This document shows positions 18,170-27,565 of a stretch of DNA of 64,000 nt, one piece after another. The position numbers and the translations under genes are program-made. The notes below the pieces were generated by a model. The model was not told the DNA's origin and did no database searches. It saw only the letters and a program-made list of their open reading frames with translations. Source of the DNA: Profundibacter amoris. Lineage in GTDB: Bacteria > Pseudomonadota > Alphaproteobacteria > Rhodobacterales > Rhodobacteraceae. The stretch covers positions 1,130,001 to 1,194,000 of the forward strand of contig NZ_CP032125.1 of NCBI RefSeq assembly GCF_003544895.1, in the 5' to 3' direction. The stretch's first letter is position 1; the number at the start of each line of letters is the position of its first letter.

Positions 18170-18582
18170 AGGTTTTATTCTCCTTGTTGATGTCTTGGCT
18201 CGAAATCTCACAGGCTCGCGGTTGGATCCGCGGCGTTTGTTGTCATGTTCATGTGAAAGGGGGCAGTCCAGCCTTGTTCGGATTCGCAATTGCGAATTTT
18301 GCCGTAGCAATGGTAGTGAACTATAACAGTGCCCTTGAAAACAAGGACGGGCAGTGCCCAATCGGGCATATTGCACCCCCAGGTGGTTCTTGTTTTTATA
18401 CCGGCATATTCTAACCGGCTGTTTTGATTTGATAGACGTTAACATGATTTTTTAGCGTATCAACACCTAACTGCCTGACGTGGCGCAATTTCTTACCCGA
18501 CGTTCAAATTTTATCCGCAGGGCCTTGACCTTGGCCGCATCCGCGCCCAACCTGCGGCCTTGCCAGAACACAGGAGAGAACA
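18170..18582. promoter_or_regulatory. Divergent intergenic region with a 16-bp palindrome
   Basis: This 413-base gap separates the binding-protein operon (minus) from the M20 genes (plus), so it should hold both promoters. It is A/T-richer than the genes. A perfect palindrome, ATTCGCAATTGCGAAT, lies at 18282-18297 and is a good operator candidate, with a GGGCAGTGCCC/GGGCA cluster near 18348-18370. I see no small gene in it. Confidence 0.4.
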
Positions 18583-19749
18583 GTGCCCCGAATCTATTCC
18601 GCACGCGAAATGCTTGAAAAGCTTGTTTCTTTCCCCACCGTCAGTTCGGAATCAAATCTGGAACTGGTGGACTGGGTCGAGGATTATCTGGCCAGTCACG
18701 GCGTCAAATCCCGTCGGGTTTATAACGCAGAAGGCACCAAGGCGAACCTCTATGCCAATGTCGGCCCCGAGGTCGAGGGCGGGGTGATCCTGTCGGGCCA
18801 TACCGATGTGGTGCCGGTCGAGGGGCAGGCATGGGACACGGACCCCTTCACGGTGGTTGAAAAGGACGGCAAACTATACGGGCGCGGCACCTGCGACATG
18901 AAGGGCTTTGATGCGCTGGCGCTGGCCGCCGTGCCGCTGGCGCTAAAGCGCGGGATCAAACGTCCGATCCAGATTGCCCTGTCCTATGACGAGGAAGTCG
19001 GCTGTGTCGGCGCCCCAGATATGATCGACGCAATGGCCGAACATATGCCACGCGCATCGGCGGCGGTGATTGGCGAACCTTCGATGATGAAGGCGGTCAG
19101 CGGTCACAAGGGGGCCTTTGGCATCCAGACCCATGTGCACGGCTTCGAGGTGCATTCCTCGCTGATCCACACTGGCGTTTCTGCGGTGATGGAAGCGGCC
19201 AAACTGATCGACTGGGCCAACCAGATGAACGCGATTAATGCAGCCGCCCCTGTGCCGGCGGATGCTGCGACTTTTGTGCCGCCCTATACCACATTGCATG
19301 TGGGGGTAGTGCATGGCGGCACCGCCAACAACATCACCGCCAAGGATTGCGAATTCGGGCTGTTTATCCGCTGTGTGCCCGGCGACAGTTTCGATTATTG
19401 GACCAAGGCCTATCTGGACAAAGTGGCCGAGGTCGAGGCCGCAATGAAAGCGATCCGTCCCGAGGCCTGGATCGAAACCCGTGTGACCAAAGGCGTGCCC
19501 GGCCTGAAACCGGAAAAGGATGGCGCCGCCGAGGCGCTGGTGCGGCGCCTGACCGGTGACAACTCCACCAATGTGGTGTCTTACGGCACCGAGGCCGGCC
19601 AGTTCCAGGAACGCGGCTATTCCGCCATCATTTGCGGGCCGGGCGACATTGCGCAGGCCCACCAGCCAAATGAATTCATTGAAATCAGTCAGTTGGAGGC
19701 GGGCGAGCAATTCATGCACCGCCTGATCGACTATCTAAGCGAGGACTAG
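18583..19749 (+). CDS. argE: Acetylornithine deacetylase-like M20 peptidase
   Basis: A 388-residue zinc amidohydrolase of the ArgE branch of family M20, which removes acetyl from N-acetylornithine or related N-acyl amino acids. Metal and catalytic motifs are LSGHTDVVPVEG (His, Asp), GRGTCDMKGFDA and the EE pair in SYDEEVGCVG. A C-terminal His lies in GDIAQAHQPNEF. The start is GTG at 18583 with AGGAGA upstream. It heads an operon with the second M20 gene 4 bases downstream. Position beside a peptide-type transporter suggests catabolic rather than strictly arginine-biosynthetic use. Confidence 0.85.
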   Translation: MPRIYSAREMLEKLVSFPTVSSESNLELVDWVEDYLASHGVKSRRVYNAEGTKANLYANVGPEVEGGVILSGHTDVVPVEGQAWDTDPFTVVEKDGKLYGRGTCDMKGFDALALAAVPLALKRGIKRPIQIALSYDEEVGCVGAPDMIDAMAEHMPRASAAVIGEPSMMKAVSGHKGAFGIQTHVHGFEVHSSLIHTGVSAVMEAAKLIDWANQMNAINAAAPVPADAATFVPPYTTLHVGVVHGGTANNITAKDCEFGLFIRCVPGDSFDYWTKAYLDKVAEVEAAMKAIRPEAWIETRVTKGVPGLKPEKDGAAEALVRRLTGDNSTNVVSYGTEAGQFQERGYSAIICGPGDIAQAHQPNEFIEISQLEAGEQFMHRLIDYLSED

Positions 19750-19753
19750 AACC

Positions 19754-20917
19754 ATGCCTATCAAGAACCGTTTCGCCGATCTGCACGAGGAAATCACCGG
19801 CTGGCGCCGCCACCTGCACGAAAACCCCGAATTGCTGTTTGATACGCCGAAAACCTCGGCTTTTATCACCGAAAAGCTGAAGGAATTCGGCTGTGACGAA
19901 GTGGTCGGCGGCATTGGCCGCACCGGCGTTGTGGCGGTGATCAAGGGCAAAACCGATACATCCGGCAAGGTGATCGGCCTGCGGGCGGATTTCGATGCGC
20001 TGCCGATTCTCGAGGCCACGGGGCTGGACTATGCCAGCAAGAACGAAGGCGTCATGCATGCCTGCGGCCACGATGGGCACACAGCTATGTTGTTGGGGGC
20101 GGCGAAATACCTGGCCGAGACCCGCAATTTTGACGGCACCGCCGTGATGATCTTTCAGCCCGCCGAAGAAGGCGGCGGCGGCGGCAAGGAAATGGTCGAT
20201 GACGGCATGATGGAGCGTTGGAACATTCAGGAAGTCTATGGCATGCACAACTGGCCGCAGGCCGAGGTGGGCAGCTTTGCCATCCGTCCGGGACCATTCT
20301 TTGCCGCCACCGACCAGTTTGAAATTGCGGTTGAAGGCAAAGGTGGGCATGGTGCGATGCCCCATACGGTGATTGATACCACCGTGGTGGCCAGCCATAT
20401 CGTTCTGGCGCTGCAAACCATTGTGTCGCGCAACGTCAATCCGGTGGAAAACGCGGTGGTGTCCGTCACCAGTTTTGAAACCGAAAGCAAGGCATTCAAC
20501 GTGATCCCGCAGCATGTTTTGCTGAAAGGCACCGTGCGCACGCTGACCACCGAAAACCGCGATCTGGCCGAGGAGCGGTTAAAGAAACTGGCCACCGCCA
20601 CCGCCGAAGCTTACGGCGCAACGGCCACGGTCAACTATATCCGCGGCTATCCGGCAATGGTGAACAGCGATGTGGAAACCACATATGCGGCCGAAGCGGC
20701 GGCCAGTGTGGCCGGTAAATGCGAGGATGCACCGCTGGTGATGGGCGGCGAGGATTTCGCCTATATGCTGGAATCCCGCCCCGGAGCCTATATTCTGGTG
20801 GGGAATGGCGACACCGCGATGGTGCACCACCCCGAATATAATTTCAACGACGAGGCTATACCGGCCGGTTGCAGCTGGTGGGCCGAAGTGGTGGAAAGCC
20901 GGATGCCGGCAAAGTAG
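19754..20917 (+). CDS. M20 family N-acyl amino acid amidohydrolase (HipO-like)
   Basis: A 387-residue amidohydrolase of the hippurate hydrolase/aminoacylase type. It has the N-terminal WRRHLHENPELLFDTPKTSAFI signature, the HACGHDGHTAMLLGAAKYLAE metal site (His-Asp-His) near residue 100, and FQPAEEGGGGGKEMVDDGM carrying the catalytic Glu pair. Expected to hydrolyse N-acyl or N-aroyl amino acids in the cytosol. It follows the ArgE-like gene by 4 bases, and the glutamine amidotransferase starts 7 bases after its stop, so all three form one operon. Confidence 0.88.
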   Translation: MPIKNRFADLHEEITGWRRHLHENPELLFDTPKTSAFITEKLKEFGCDEVVGGIGRTGVVAVIKGKTDTSGKVIGLRADFDALPILEATGLDYASKNEGVMHACGHDGHTAMLLGAAKYLAETRNFDGTAVMIFQPAEEGGGGGKEMVDDGMMERWNIQEVYGMHNWPQAEVGSFAIRPGPFFAATDQFEIAVEGKGGHGAMPHTVIDTTVVASHIVLALQTIVSRNVNPVENAVVSVTSFETESKAFNVIPQHVLLKGTVRTLTTENRDLAEERLKKLATATAEAYGATATVNYIRGYPAMVNSDVETTYAAEAAASVAGKCEDAPLVMGGEDFAYMLESRPGAYILVGNGDTAMVHHPEYNFNDEAIPAGCSWWAEVVESRMPAK

Positions 20918-20924
20918 GGCTTTG

Positions 20925-21665
20925 ATGAAACCCTTTCTGATCCTGCAACTGCGCCCCGAGAAAGAGGCGGCGGATGACGAGTTTCAGGCCTTTCTGGACA
21001 AGGGGGGGCTGAAACCCGAAGAGGTTTATCGTATCCGACTGGATTGTGAAGATATTCCGCAAGACCTTGATTTATCATCGTATTCCGGTGTGATCGTCGG
21101 CGGTGGTCCGGGATGTGTTTCAGACCCGCCCGAGAAAAAGACCCCCGTTGAAGCGCGGATCGAGGCCGAGGTGCTGGGGCTGATGCCGCAGATATGCGCG
21201 CAGGATGTGCCGTTTTTGGGCTGCTGTTACGGCATCGGGGTGCTGGGCGAATTTCTGGGCAATGTGGTTAGCAAGGAAAACTATTCCGAAGAGGTGGGAA
21301 CCTCGGATTGCGCGCTAACCGAAGCGGGGCAGGCGGATGCTTTGCTCGACGGGGTGCCGGAACGGTTCATGGCCTTTGTTGGTCACAAGGAAGCGATGCA
21401 AAGGTTGCCGGAGGGGTGCACGCATCTGGTGTCCTCAAAGGCGTGTCCCTACCAGATGGTGCGCTACGGGCAGAATGTTTATGCCACCCAATTCCACCCC
21501 GAAGCCGATGCAGCGGGGTTTGAGGTGCGGATCGGGATATACAAGCATCGGGGATATTTCGCACCGGAAGACGCCGAGAAGCTGGTGCAGATGTGTCGGG
21601 AGGCGGATGTGTTTGCGCCCGAGTTAATCCTGCGCAATTTCGTGTCCCGTTACGGGCACGATTGA
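20925..21665 (+). CDS. Class I glutamine amidotransferase (GMP synthase-like domain)
   Basis: A free-standing glutaminase domain of 246 residues. The oxyanion strand GVIVGGGPGCVSDPP, the nucleophile Cys in FLGCCYGIGVLGEF (second Cys of the pair) and the His-Glu of YATQFHPEAD are all present. The synthetase partner is unknown; in this family the protein often acts as a gamma-glutamyl hydrolase. The start at 20925 is chosen over an upstream in-frame extension that would lie within the M20 gene. Confidence 0.85.
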   Translation: MKPFLILQLRPEKEAADDEFQAFLDKGGLKPEEVYRIRLDCEDIPQDLDLSSYSGVIVGGGPGCVSDPPEKKTPVEARIEAEVLGLMPQICAQDVPFLGCCYGIGVLGEFLGNVVSKENYSEEVGTSDCALTEAGQADALLDGVPERFMAFVGHKEAMQRLPEGCTHLVSSKACPYQMVRYGQNVYATQFHPEADAAGFEVRIGIYKHRGYFAPEDAEKLVQMCREADVFAPELILRNFVSRYGHD

Positions 21666-21666
21666 C

Positions 21667-21764
21667 AGCAGGGGTTGCGCCGCCTGACGGCGTCGCCCCA
21701 AGGCTCGCCCCTGCGGGGCTCGCCTTTGCCTTCGGCGAAGGTATTTCAGGGCAAGAAGAAGGGG
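21667..21764 (+). repeat. Dispersed intergenic repeat, copy B (long form)
   Basis: Reads CGCCGCCTGACGGCG, then a CTCGCCCCTGCGGGGCTCG block, then GCCTTCGGCGAAGGTATTT and GGGCAAGAAGAAGGGG. The same succession of inverted repeats occurs at 63192-63262 on the other strand. It lies between convergent genes. Confidence 0.65.
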
Positions 21765-21777
21765 AGGACTTATCCGC

Positions 21778-22788
21778 TTACCCGCCGGTATGGCTCATGT
21801 GGCGGGTCATTTGTCCGTCGGCCTTTTGCCGGAAATAGTCGAAATCGTGGCCCTTTGGTTTGGTGCCGATCGCCTTGTGGATTGCCGCGACCAGCGGGGC
21901 GTCATCATCGGGGTTGTCGCGCAGGGCGGGGCGCAGGTCCATGTGGCCCTCTTGCCCCAGACAGGTATAGATTTCGCCGGTGCAGGTGATGCGCACGCGG
22001 TTGCAGCTTTCGCAGAAATTATGCGACAGCGGGGTGATAAAGCCGATTTTCTGCCCCGTTTCGTTCAGCCGGATATAGCGGGCCGGCCCGCCGGTGGTTT
22101 CGGACAGATCGGTGGTGGTGAAACGTGTTTCCAGCGTGTCACGCAGATCTTGCAGCGACCAGTATTGCCCCAGCCGGTTTGCCTCGCCCATGTCATCGCC
22201 CATGGGCATCACTTCGATAAAGGTCAGATCCAGTCCCTTGCTGGCGCACCAGTCTTGCAGGGTGAACAGCTCGTCCTCGTTAAAGCCTTTCACGGCGACT
22301 GCGTTCAGTTTCACCCGCAAACCGGCCGCCTGAGCCGCCTCGATCCCGCGCAAAACCTGTGGCAAACGGCCCCAGCGGGTGATTTTGGCGAATTTTTCCT
22401 CGTCCAGCGTGTCCAGCGAGACATTGATCCGCTTGACGCCGCAAGCCGCCAGTTCCTCGGCGTATTTTTCCAGTTGCGAGCCGTTGGTGGTGACGGTCAG
22501 CTCTTTCAGCGCGCCGGAGTCCAGATGCCGTTTCATCGCGCCGAAAAACGTCATGATCCCGCGCCGCACCAAAGGTTCACCACCGGTGATGCGCAGTTTT
22601 TGCACGCCAAGGCCGATAAAGGCCGAACACATGCGGTCCAGTTCCTCGAGCGTCAGAAGTTCCTTTTTCGGCAGGAATTTCATGTTCTCGGACATGCAAT
22701 AGACGCAGCGAAAATCGCAGCGGTCGGTGACGGAAACGCGCAGGTAGGTCACGGCGCGGTTGAAAGGGTCGATCAGGGCAGGTTCCAT
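21778..22788 (-). CDS. moaA: GTP 3',8-cyclase MoaA
   Basis: Radical SAM enzyme (336 aa) that starts molybdenum-cofactor synthesis from GTP. The N-terminal 4Fe-4S motif is CDFRCVYC (residues about 24-31), the SAM-binding stretch is [15 protein letters not shown], and the C-terminal second cluster ligands are in [19 protein letters not shown]. The protein ends in Gly-Gly, needed for activity in the family. It is unlinked to other moa genes here, but the cell clearly uses Mo enzymes (IorB at 3.3 kb). Confidence 0.96.
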   Translation of the reverse strand: MEPALIDPFNRAVTYLRVSVTDRCDFRCVYCMSENMKFLPKKELLTLEELDRMCSAFIGLGVQKLRITGGEPLVRRGIMTFFGAMKRHLDSGALKELTVTTNGSQLEKYAEELAACGVKRINVSLDTLDEEKFAKITRWGRLPQVLRGIEAAQAAGLRVKLNAVAVKGFNEDELFTLQDWCASKGLDLTFIEVMPMGDDMGEANRLGQYWSLQDLRDTLETRFTTTDLSETTGGPARYIRLNETGQKIGFITPLSHNFCESCNRVRITCTGEIYTCLGQEGHMDLRPALRDNPDDDAPLVAAIHKAIGTKPKGHDFDYFRQKADGQMTRHMSHTGG

Positions 22789-22882
22789 GCAACCTGTCTA
22801 TGCCTCAATCGGGGCTACAGCAAGGGGTGTCACCAAATGGTGAGGCATTGAACCGCAGGATGATCCGTCCTAGTCTTGGATT

Positions 22883-23398
22883 ATGAAGAATTTAGTAAAA
22901 ACCAGTGTAGTGATTTCAACCGGTCTGTTTTTGGCCGGTTGTGACGGGAAATTCAGTCAGGGCGGGGTGTTCAAGCCCAAGCCGGATGAGCCGGCCAAGG
23001 TTGAAAGCGACTCCGGCTCACGTCCGGCGGCGCGGCCAGCAGCTGTTGTCGCCAAACCGGCGGCCACGGCGCACACAGCCGAGCAGTTTGACACCACAAC
23101 GGCCGAGCAGCGGGCCGAAGCTGTGGTCGAGGCCCGCAGCGGCGGGGCGCGCAAACTGGGCGTGACGATCGCGTCCTTGGGCAATCCGGCCGAGGCGGGC
23201 TTCTGGATCAAGACGCCTTTGGTCAACAAGGCGGGCAAGGGGCGGGTGGAATATCCGGCCACGGGCAAATCCGTGGCGGTCGATCTGATCCCGATTGACG
23301 GGCCGAAAACCGCAGGCAGCCGCGTATCTCTGGCCACGTTGCGCCTGTTGGGGGCACCTTTGGCGGGCCTGCCGGAACTGATTGTTTTCGCGGAATAA
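22883..23398 (+). CDS. Lipoprotein of unknown function
   Basis: A 171-residue predicted lipoprotein. The lipobox is LAGC with the lipidated Cys at residue 20. A Pro/Ala-rich low-complexity stretch (about residues 35-60) links to a compact C-terminal domain (about 90-171) beginning KLGVTIASLGNPAEAGFWIKTPLV. Proteins of this kind are conserved in Rhodobacteraceae without assigned function. The next gene starts immediately after its stop codon (TAAATG), so they are cotranscribed. Confidence 0.75.
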   Translation: MKNLVKTSVVISTGLFLAGCDGKFSQGGVFKPKPDEPAKVESDSGSRPAARPAAVVAKPAATAHTAEQFDTTTAEQRAEAVVEARSGGARKLGVTIASLGNPAEAGFWIKTPLVNKAGKGRVEYPATGKSVAVDLIPIDGPKTAGSRVSLATLRLLGAPLAGLPELIVFAE

Positions 23399-25015
23399 AT
23401 GCAGGTTCGCCGTTTCATAACACCCGATGCGGACTGGGCGGTGATGCGGCGGAATTTCCGTTGGGATTTGCCTGCGGCATTCAACATTGCCGACAGTTGC
23501 TGCACCCGTTGGGCCATGTCCGGACCGGACCGCGTGGCACTGACACAACTGACGGCGGACGGCGGGCATCAGGTCTGGACCTACGGGATGCTCGAGGCGG
23601 CCTCGAACGCGCTGGCCAACGCTTTTGCCGCGCGGGGTGTGGGGCGGGGCGATCGGGTGGCGATATTGCTTCAGCAGGGGCCTGAGGTGCTGATCAGCCA
23701 TTTTGCGGCCTATAAGCTGGGCGCGATTGCACTGCCGTTGTTTACCCTGTTCGGGGAAGAAGCGTTGTCCTACCGCCTGTCGGATTCCGGCGCGCGGGTG
23801 GTGGTGACGGACGGGGCGAACCTGTCCAAGGTGATGGCCTTGCGGCAGGATTTGCCAAAGCTGGCCGAGGTTTATTCGATTGATCCGGCCACATCCCCCG
23901 TGCGGGATTTTCATGGGGAAATTGCGGCTGGATCGGCGGATTTCACCCCTGTTGCCACCACGCCGGAGGATCCTGCCTTGCTGGTCTATACATCCGGCAC
24001 CACCGGCCCGCCCAAGGGGGTGTTGCACGGGCATCGTGTGCTTTTGGGGCATTTGCCGGGGATCGAGATGCACCATGAATTCTTTCCGCAAAAAGGCGAT
24101 TGTGGCTGGACGCCGGCCGATTGGGCCTGGGTTGGCGGGTTGCTGAATATGGCGCTGCCGTGCCTGCATTACGGGGTGCCGCTGATCAGTCGGCGAATGC
24201 GCAAGTTTGATCCCGAAGAGGCCTATCAACTGATCATCCGCCATCGCATGCGCAACCTGTTCCTGCCGCCGACCGCGCTGAAACTGATGCAGCAGGTGGA
24301 GGTGCCGGCGGGGGTGGATATCCGCTCGGTTTCCTCGGGCGGCGAGAGCCTGGGAGCGCCACTGCTGGCCTGGGCGCAGGATGCGCTGGGGTGTCATATC
24401 AATGAAATCTACGGGCAGACGGAATGTAATCTGGTGGTCAGCAGCCAAGGGGGCGGCGGGCATCAGAAGGCGGGGTTCATGGGGCCGGCTGTGCCGGGGC
24501 ATGATGTGGCGGTGATTGATGCGGACGGGCAAGAGGTGCCTACGGGCGAAATGGGTGAAATCGCGGTGCGTCGGCCTGATCCTGTGATGTTCCTGCACTA
24601 TTGGAACAAGCCGGAGGCGACGGCGGCGAAATTTACGGGTGACTGGATGCGCACCGGTGATCTGGGGGTGCGCGATGCGGATGGCTATTTCCGCTTTGCC
24701 AGTCGGGATGACGATGTGATCACCTCGGCCGGATACCGGATCGGGCCAAGCGAGATCGAGAACTGTCTGGGCGGTCATCCGGACGTGGTGATGGCGGCGG
24801 TGATCGGCGTGCCGGATGCGATGCGCACCGAGGTTGTGAAAGGCTTTGTCGTGCTGCGCGAGGGGGCGCAGTGGGAGGGGCTGGAAGCGGCGTTGATTGC
24901 GCGGGTGCGCGAAAAGGTCAGCCCGCATGTGGCGCCACGCCTGATCGAGCGGGTCGAGAGCCTGCCGATGACGGCGACCGGCAAGATCATGCGGCGGGAG
25001 TTGCGCGGGCGGTGA
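23399..25015 (+). CDS. AMP-dependent acyl-CoA synthetase
   Basis: A 538-residue ANL-superfamily ligase that activates a carboxylate with ATP and CoA. The core motifs are LVYTSGTTGPPKGVLHGH (P-loop), EIYGQTECNLVV, WMRTGDLGVRDADGYF, and the C-terminal catalytic Lys in MTATGKIMRREL. The overall pattern is closest to acetyl/medium-chain acyl-CoA synthetases; the chain length is not determinable. The ATG directly abuts the lipoprotein stop. Confidence 0.9.
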   Translation: MQVRRFITPDADWAVMRRNFRWDLPAAFNIADSCCTRWAMSGPDRVALTQLTADGGHQVWTYGMLEAASNALANAFAARGVGRGDRVAILLQQGPEVLISHFAAYKLGAIALPLFTLFGEEALSYRLSDSGARVVVTDGANLSKVMALRQDLPKLAEVYSIDPATSPVRDFHGEIAAGSADFTPVATTPEDPALLVYTSGTTGPPKGVLHGHRVLLGHLPGIEMHHEFFPQKGDCGWTPADWAWVGGLLNMALPCLHYGVPLISRRMRKFDPEEAYQLIIRHRMRNLFLPPTALKLMQQVEVPAGVDIRSVSSGGESLGAPLLAWAQDALGCHINEIYGQTECNLVVSSQGGGGHQKAGFMGPAVPGHDVAVIDADGQEVPTGEMGEIAVRRPDPVMFLHYWNKPEATAAKFTGDWMRTGDLGVRDADGYFRFASRDDDVITSAGYRIGPSEIENCLGGHPDVVMAAVIGVPDAMRTEVVKGFVVLREGAQWEGLEAALIARVREKVSPHVAPRLIERVESLPMTATGKIMRRELRGR

Positions 25016-25020
25016 GTGCC

Positions 25021-25060
25021 GGATGCCTCCGGCGGGGATATTTGGGCGAAAAAGAAACAG
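25021..25060 (+). repeat. Dispersed intergenic repeat, copy C
   Basis: Reads GGATGCCTCCGGCGGGGATA then TTTGGGCGAAAAAGAAACAG, just after the acyl-CoA synthetase stop and before the convergent AlkD-like gene. It matches copy D at 35.5 kb in reverse. Confidence 0.6.
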
Positions 25061-25064
25061 GGGG

Positions 25065-25742
25065 TTACTTTAGCTTGCGGGCGGCTTCTTTGCGGGCAAA
25101 GGGTTTCATCCGCTCGCCGTATTGTTCCAGAAAGGCGCGGGTGCGGTCGGCGTCGTGTTTGGACAGATCGCGCAGCCACCATGCGATGGCTTTCTGGATA
25201 AACCAGTCCTTGTCATCCACATAGGAAGCGGCCCAGCCCAGCACGCGGTCGCGGATCAGTAGATCGGCGGATTTGGGATGGTTCTGACGGGTCCACGGCA
25301 GGGTGATCACCAAGGCGGCGCGGCGGGTCCACATGTGGGGCGAGGTGGTCCAGAGTTCCACCTGATCAAGGCGCGCGGGGTCGGCCTGAAGCCGTTTGCG
25401 ACCGGCCATGCAGGCGTGATCGGCCAGCGCCCAGCCGTCAAAATCGGGCACCCATGATTTGATCAGATCCCAGACGGCGGTGTCCTCGCGGATGCGCGCC
25501 TGTGTCAGCAGTTTGGCGGCGGCGATGCGGGCCTCAAAGATGTTGCTTTGCCACAGACCATCGGCCAGTTGCACGCGCTCTGCGATGTCCAGACCGGCAC
25601 GCCATTTGCGCACCTCTTCGTCGATCGCCGGATTGGCCACGCCCAGAAACGGGCGGGTGGATTTGTGATAGGCGGCCATTTGCAGCGCCTTGCCGGGAAC
25701 AGCGTGGGATTTGAGCGCGGCAATGGCGGTTTCGGGGGTCAT
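25065..25742 (-). CDS. DNA alkylation repair protein (AlkD-like)
   Basis: A 225-residue HEAT-like-repeat DNA glycosylase of the AlkC/AlkD family, which excises alkylated purines. Recognisable parts are the helical pairs with NIFEARIAAAKLL, WDLIKSWVPDFDGWALADHAC and WFIQKAIAWWLRDLSKHD. The helix pair with WTRRAALVITLPW carries the Arg that contacts DNA in AlkD. The ATG at 25742 overlaps the glmS stop (ATGA), so I reject the longer frame running back into glmS. It is translationally coupled to glmS. Confidence 0.88.
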   Translation of the reverse strand: MTPETAIAALKSHAVPGKALQMAAYHKSTRPFLGVANPAIDEEVRKWRAGLDIAERVQLADGLWQSNIFEARIAAAKLLTQARIREDTAVWDLIKSWVPDFDGWALADHACMAGRKRLQADPARLDQVELWTTSPHMWTRRAALVITLPWTRQNHPKSADLLIRDRVLGWAASYVDDKDWFIQKAIAWWLRDLSKHDADRTRAFLEQYGERMKPFARKEAARKLK

Positions 25743-27562
25743 TCCACCGTCACCGATTTGGCCAGATTGCGTGGCTGGTCCACATCGGTGCCTTTGGCAA
25801 TCGCTGTGTGATAGGCCAGCAGTTGCGCAGGCACGGCATAAAGGATCGGAGCAAACAGCGCATCCACCGACGGCATGGCAAGGGTTTCCCACGCGCCTTG
25901 CCCCGCTTCCCTGATCCCTGCGGAATCCGATATCAGCAGCACCTTGCCACCGCGTGCCATAACCTCTTGCATGTTGGAAACGGTTTTATCGAACAGCGCG
26001 TCGCGCGGGGCCATGACAACCACGGGCATGGATTTGTCGATCAATGCAATGGGGCCGTGTTTCAATTCGCCTGATGCGTAACCTTCGGCGTGTATATAGC
26101 TGATTTCCTTCAGTTTCAGGGCGCCTTCCAGCGCCAGCGGGAACATTGCGCCACGGCCCAGAAACAGCACATCCTGTGCCTCGGCCAGCTTACGGGCGAT
26201 GGCTTTGACCTCGGGTCCGGTGTTGATCGCAAGGCTGAGCAATCCGGGCAGGGTGCGCAGGGTGGCAAGATGGGTGGCAAGGGTTTGATCGTCCAGCGCG
26301 CCTTTGTCCGTCGCGGCTTTTAACGCCAGCGTGGCCATCACGGCCAGCTGGCAGGTGAACGCCTTGGTCGAGGCCACGCCGATTTCGGTGCCGGCCAGGA
26401 TTGGCAGGGCCAGATCACTTTCCCGCGCGATCGAGGATTCCGGCACGTTGACCACGGAAACGATCATATCGGCCTTGCCCTGACAGTAACGAAGTGCGGC
26501 CAGTGTGTCGGCGGTTTCGCCCGATTGGCTGACGAACAGCGCCAGAGTGCGGGCCGGAATGGGTGGTTCGCGGTAGCGAAATTCGCTGGCCACGTCCACT
26601 TCGACCGGCAGGCGGGCAACCTGTTCGAACCAGTATTTCGCCGTCAGACAGGCCAGATAGGCGGTGCCGCAGGCCACCATGGTGATGCGGTCGAATTTGG
26701 TGAAATCAATGCCCGCGTCGGGCAGGGTGATGGCGTTGCCATCGGCAGTGATGTAATGTTCAATCGCTTCGCCCAATACGGTGGGTTGTTCGGCGATTTC
26801 CTTGGCCATGAAATGTTTGTGCCCGCCTTTTTCAATCCGCGTGCTGTCGATGTTCACGGTCTTGATCGGGCGGTAAACCTGCTGGCCGTCGGCATCACGA
26901 ATTTCAACGCTGTTGCGGGTGATGACGGCCCAGTCGCCTTCTTCCAGATAGGTGATGCGGGTGGTCATCGGTGCCAGCGCAATCGCATCCGAGCCGACAT
27001 ACATTTCCCCGTCTCCGTGGCCAATCGCCAGGGGCGAGCCTTTGCGGGCGGCGATCAGCAGGTCATCCTCGCCATCGAACAGGAAGCACAGGGCAAAGGC
27101 CCCGTCCAGACGCGACAGGGTTTTTTGCACGGCCTCGCGCGGGCTGTCGCCTTGCTCGATATAGTGGTGGGTCAGAAGGGCGACGGTTTCGGTATCGGTT
27201 TCGGTTTGGAATTCGATGCCCTCACCAGCCATTTCCGCACGCAGTTCGCGGAAGTTTTCGATGATGCCGTTGTGCACCACCGCGACCGGTCCGGCCCTGT
27301 GCGGGTGCGCGTTGCCGGTGGTGGGGGCACCGTGGGTGGCCCAGCGGGTATGCCCGATACCGGCCTTGCCCGCCAGCGGATCATGCACGAGCAGATCGGA
27401 CAGGTTGACCAGTTTGCCAACCGCGCGACGGCGCTTTAGTTTGCCATCATGAATGGTGGCAATACCGGCGCTGTCATAGCCGCGGTATTCCAGCCGTTTC
27501 AGGGCCTCAACAAGTAAAGGGGCGGCCTCGTGATCACCCAGAACACCAACTATTCCACACAT
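25739..27562 (-). CDS. glmS: Glutamine-fructose-6-phosphate aminotransferase
   Basis: Makes glucosamine-6-phosphate for peptidoglycan and LPS. The mature protein starts MCGIVGVLG, with Cys2 the glutaminase nucleophile. RWATHGAPTTGNAHPH belongs to the glutaminase domain, and two SIS domains follow (FVSQSGETADTLAALR and GRGAMFPLALEGALKLKEISY). The C-terminus LAKSVTVE is canonical. Full length (607 aa). It follows glmU by 3 bases. I see no glmS ribozyme, as expected outside Firmicutes. Confidence 0.97.
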   Translation of the reverse strand: MCGIVGVLGDHEAAPLLVEALKRLEYRGYDSAGIATIHDGKLKRRRAVGKLVNLSDLLVHDPLAGKAGIGHTRWATHGAPTTGNAHPHRAGPVAVVHNGIIENFRELRAEMAGEGIEFQTETDTETVALLTHHYIEQGDSPREAVQKTLSRLDGAFALCFLFDGEDDLLIAARKGSPLAIGHGDGEMYVGSDAIALAPMTTRITYLEEGDWAVITRNSVEIRDADGQQVYRPIKTVNIDSTRIEKGGHKHFMAKEIAEQPTVLGEAIEHYITADGNAITLPDAGIDFTKFDRITMVACGTAYLACLTAKYWFEQVARLPVEVDVASEFRYREPPIPARTLALFVSQSGETADTLAALRYCQGKADMIVSVVNVPESSIARESDLALPILAGTEIGVASTKAFTCQLAVMATLALKAATDKGALDDQTLATHLATLRTLPGLLSLAINTGPEVKAIARKLAEAQDVLFLGRGAMFPLALEGALKLKEISYIHAEGYASGELKHGPIALIDKSMPVVVMAPRDALFDKTVSNMQEVMARGGKVLLISDSAGIREAGQGAWETLAMPSVDALFAPILYAVPAQLLAYHTAIAKGTDVDQPRNLAKSVTVE

Positions 27563-27565
27563 GGA

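Noticed and set aside
23018-24928. 636-codon minus-strand open frame
   Set aside because: Antisense to the acyl-CoA synthetase and lipoprotein; composition (His/Arg/Pro/Gln-rich) is typical of a shadow frame.
25743-25892. N-terminal extension of the AlkD-like protein
   Set aside because: It lies inside glmS; the ATGA overlap gives the natural start.
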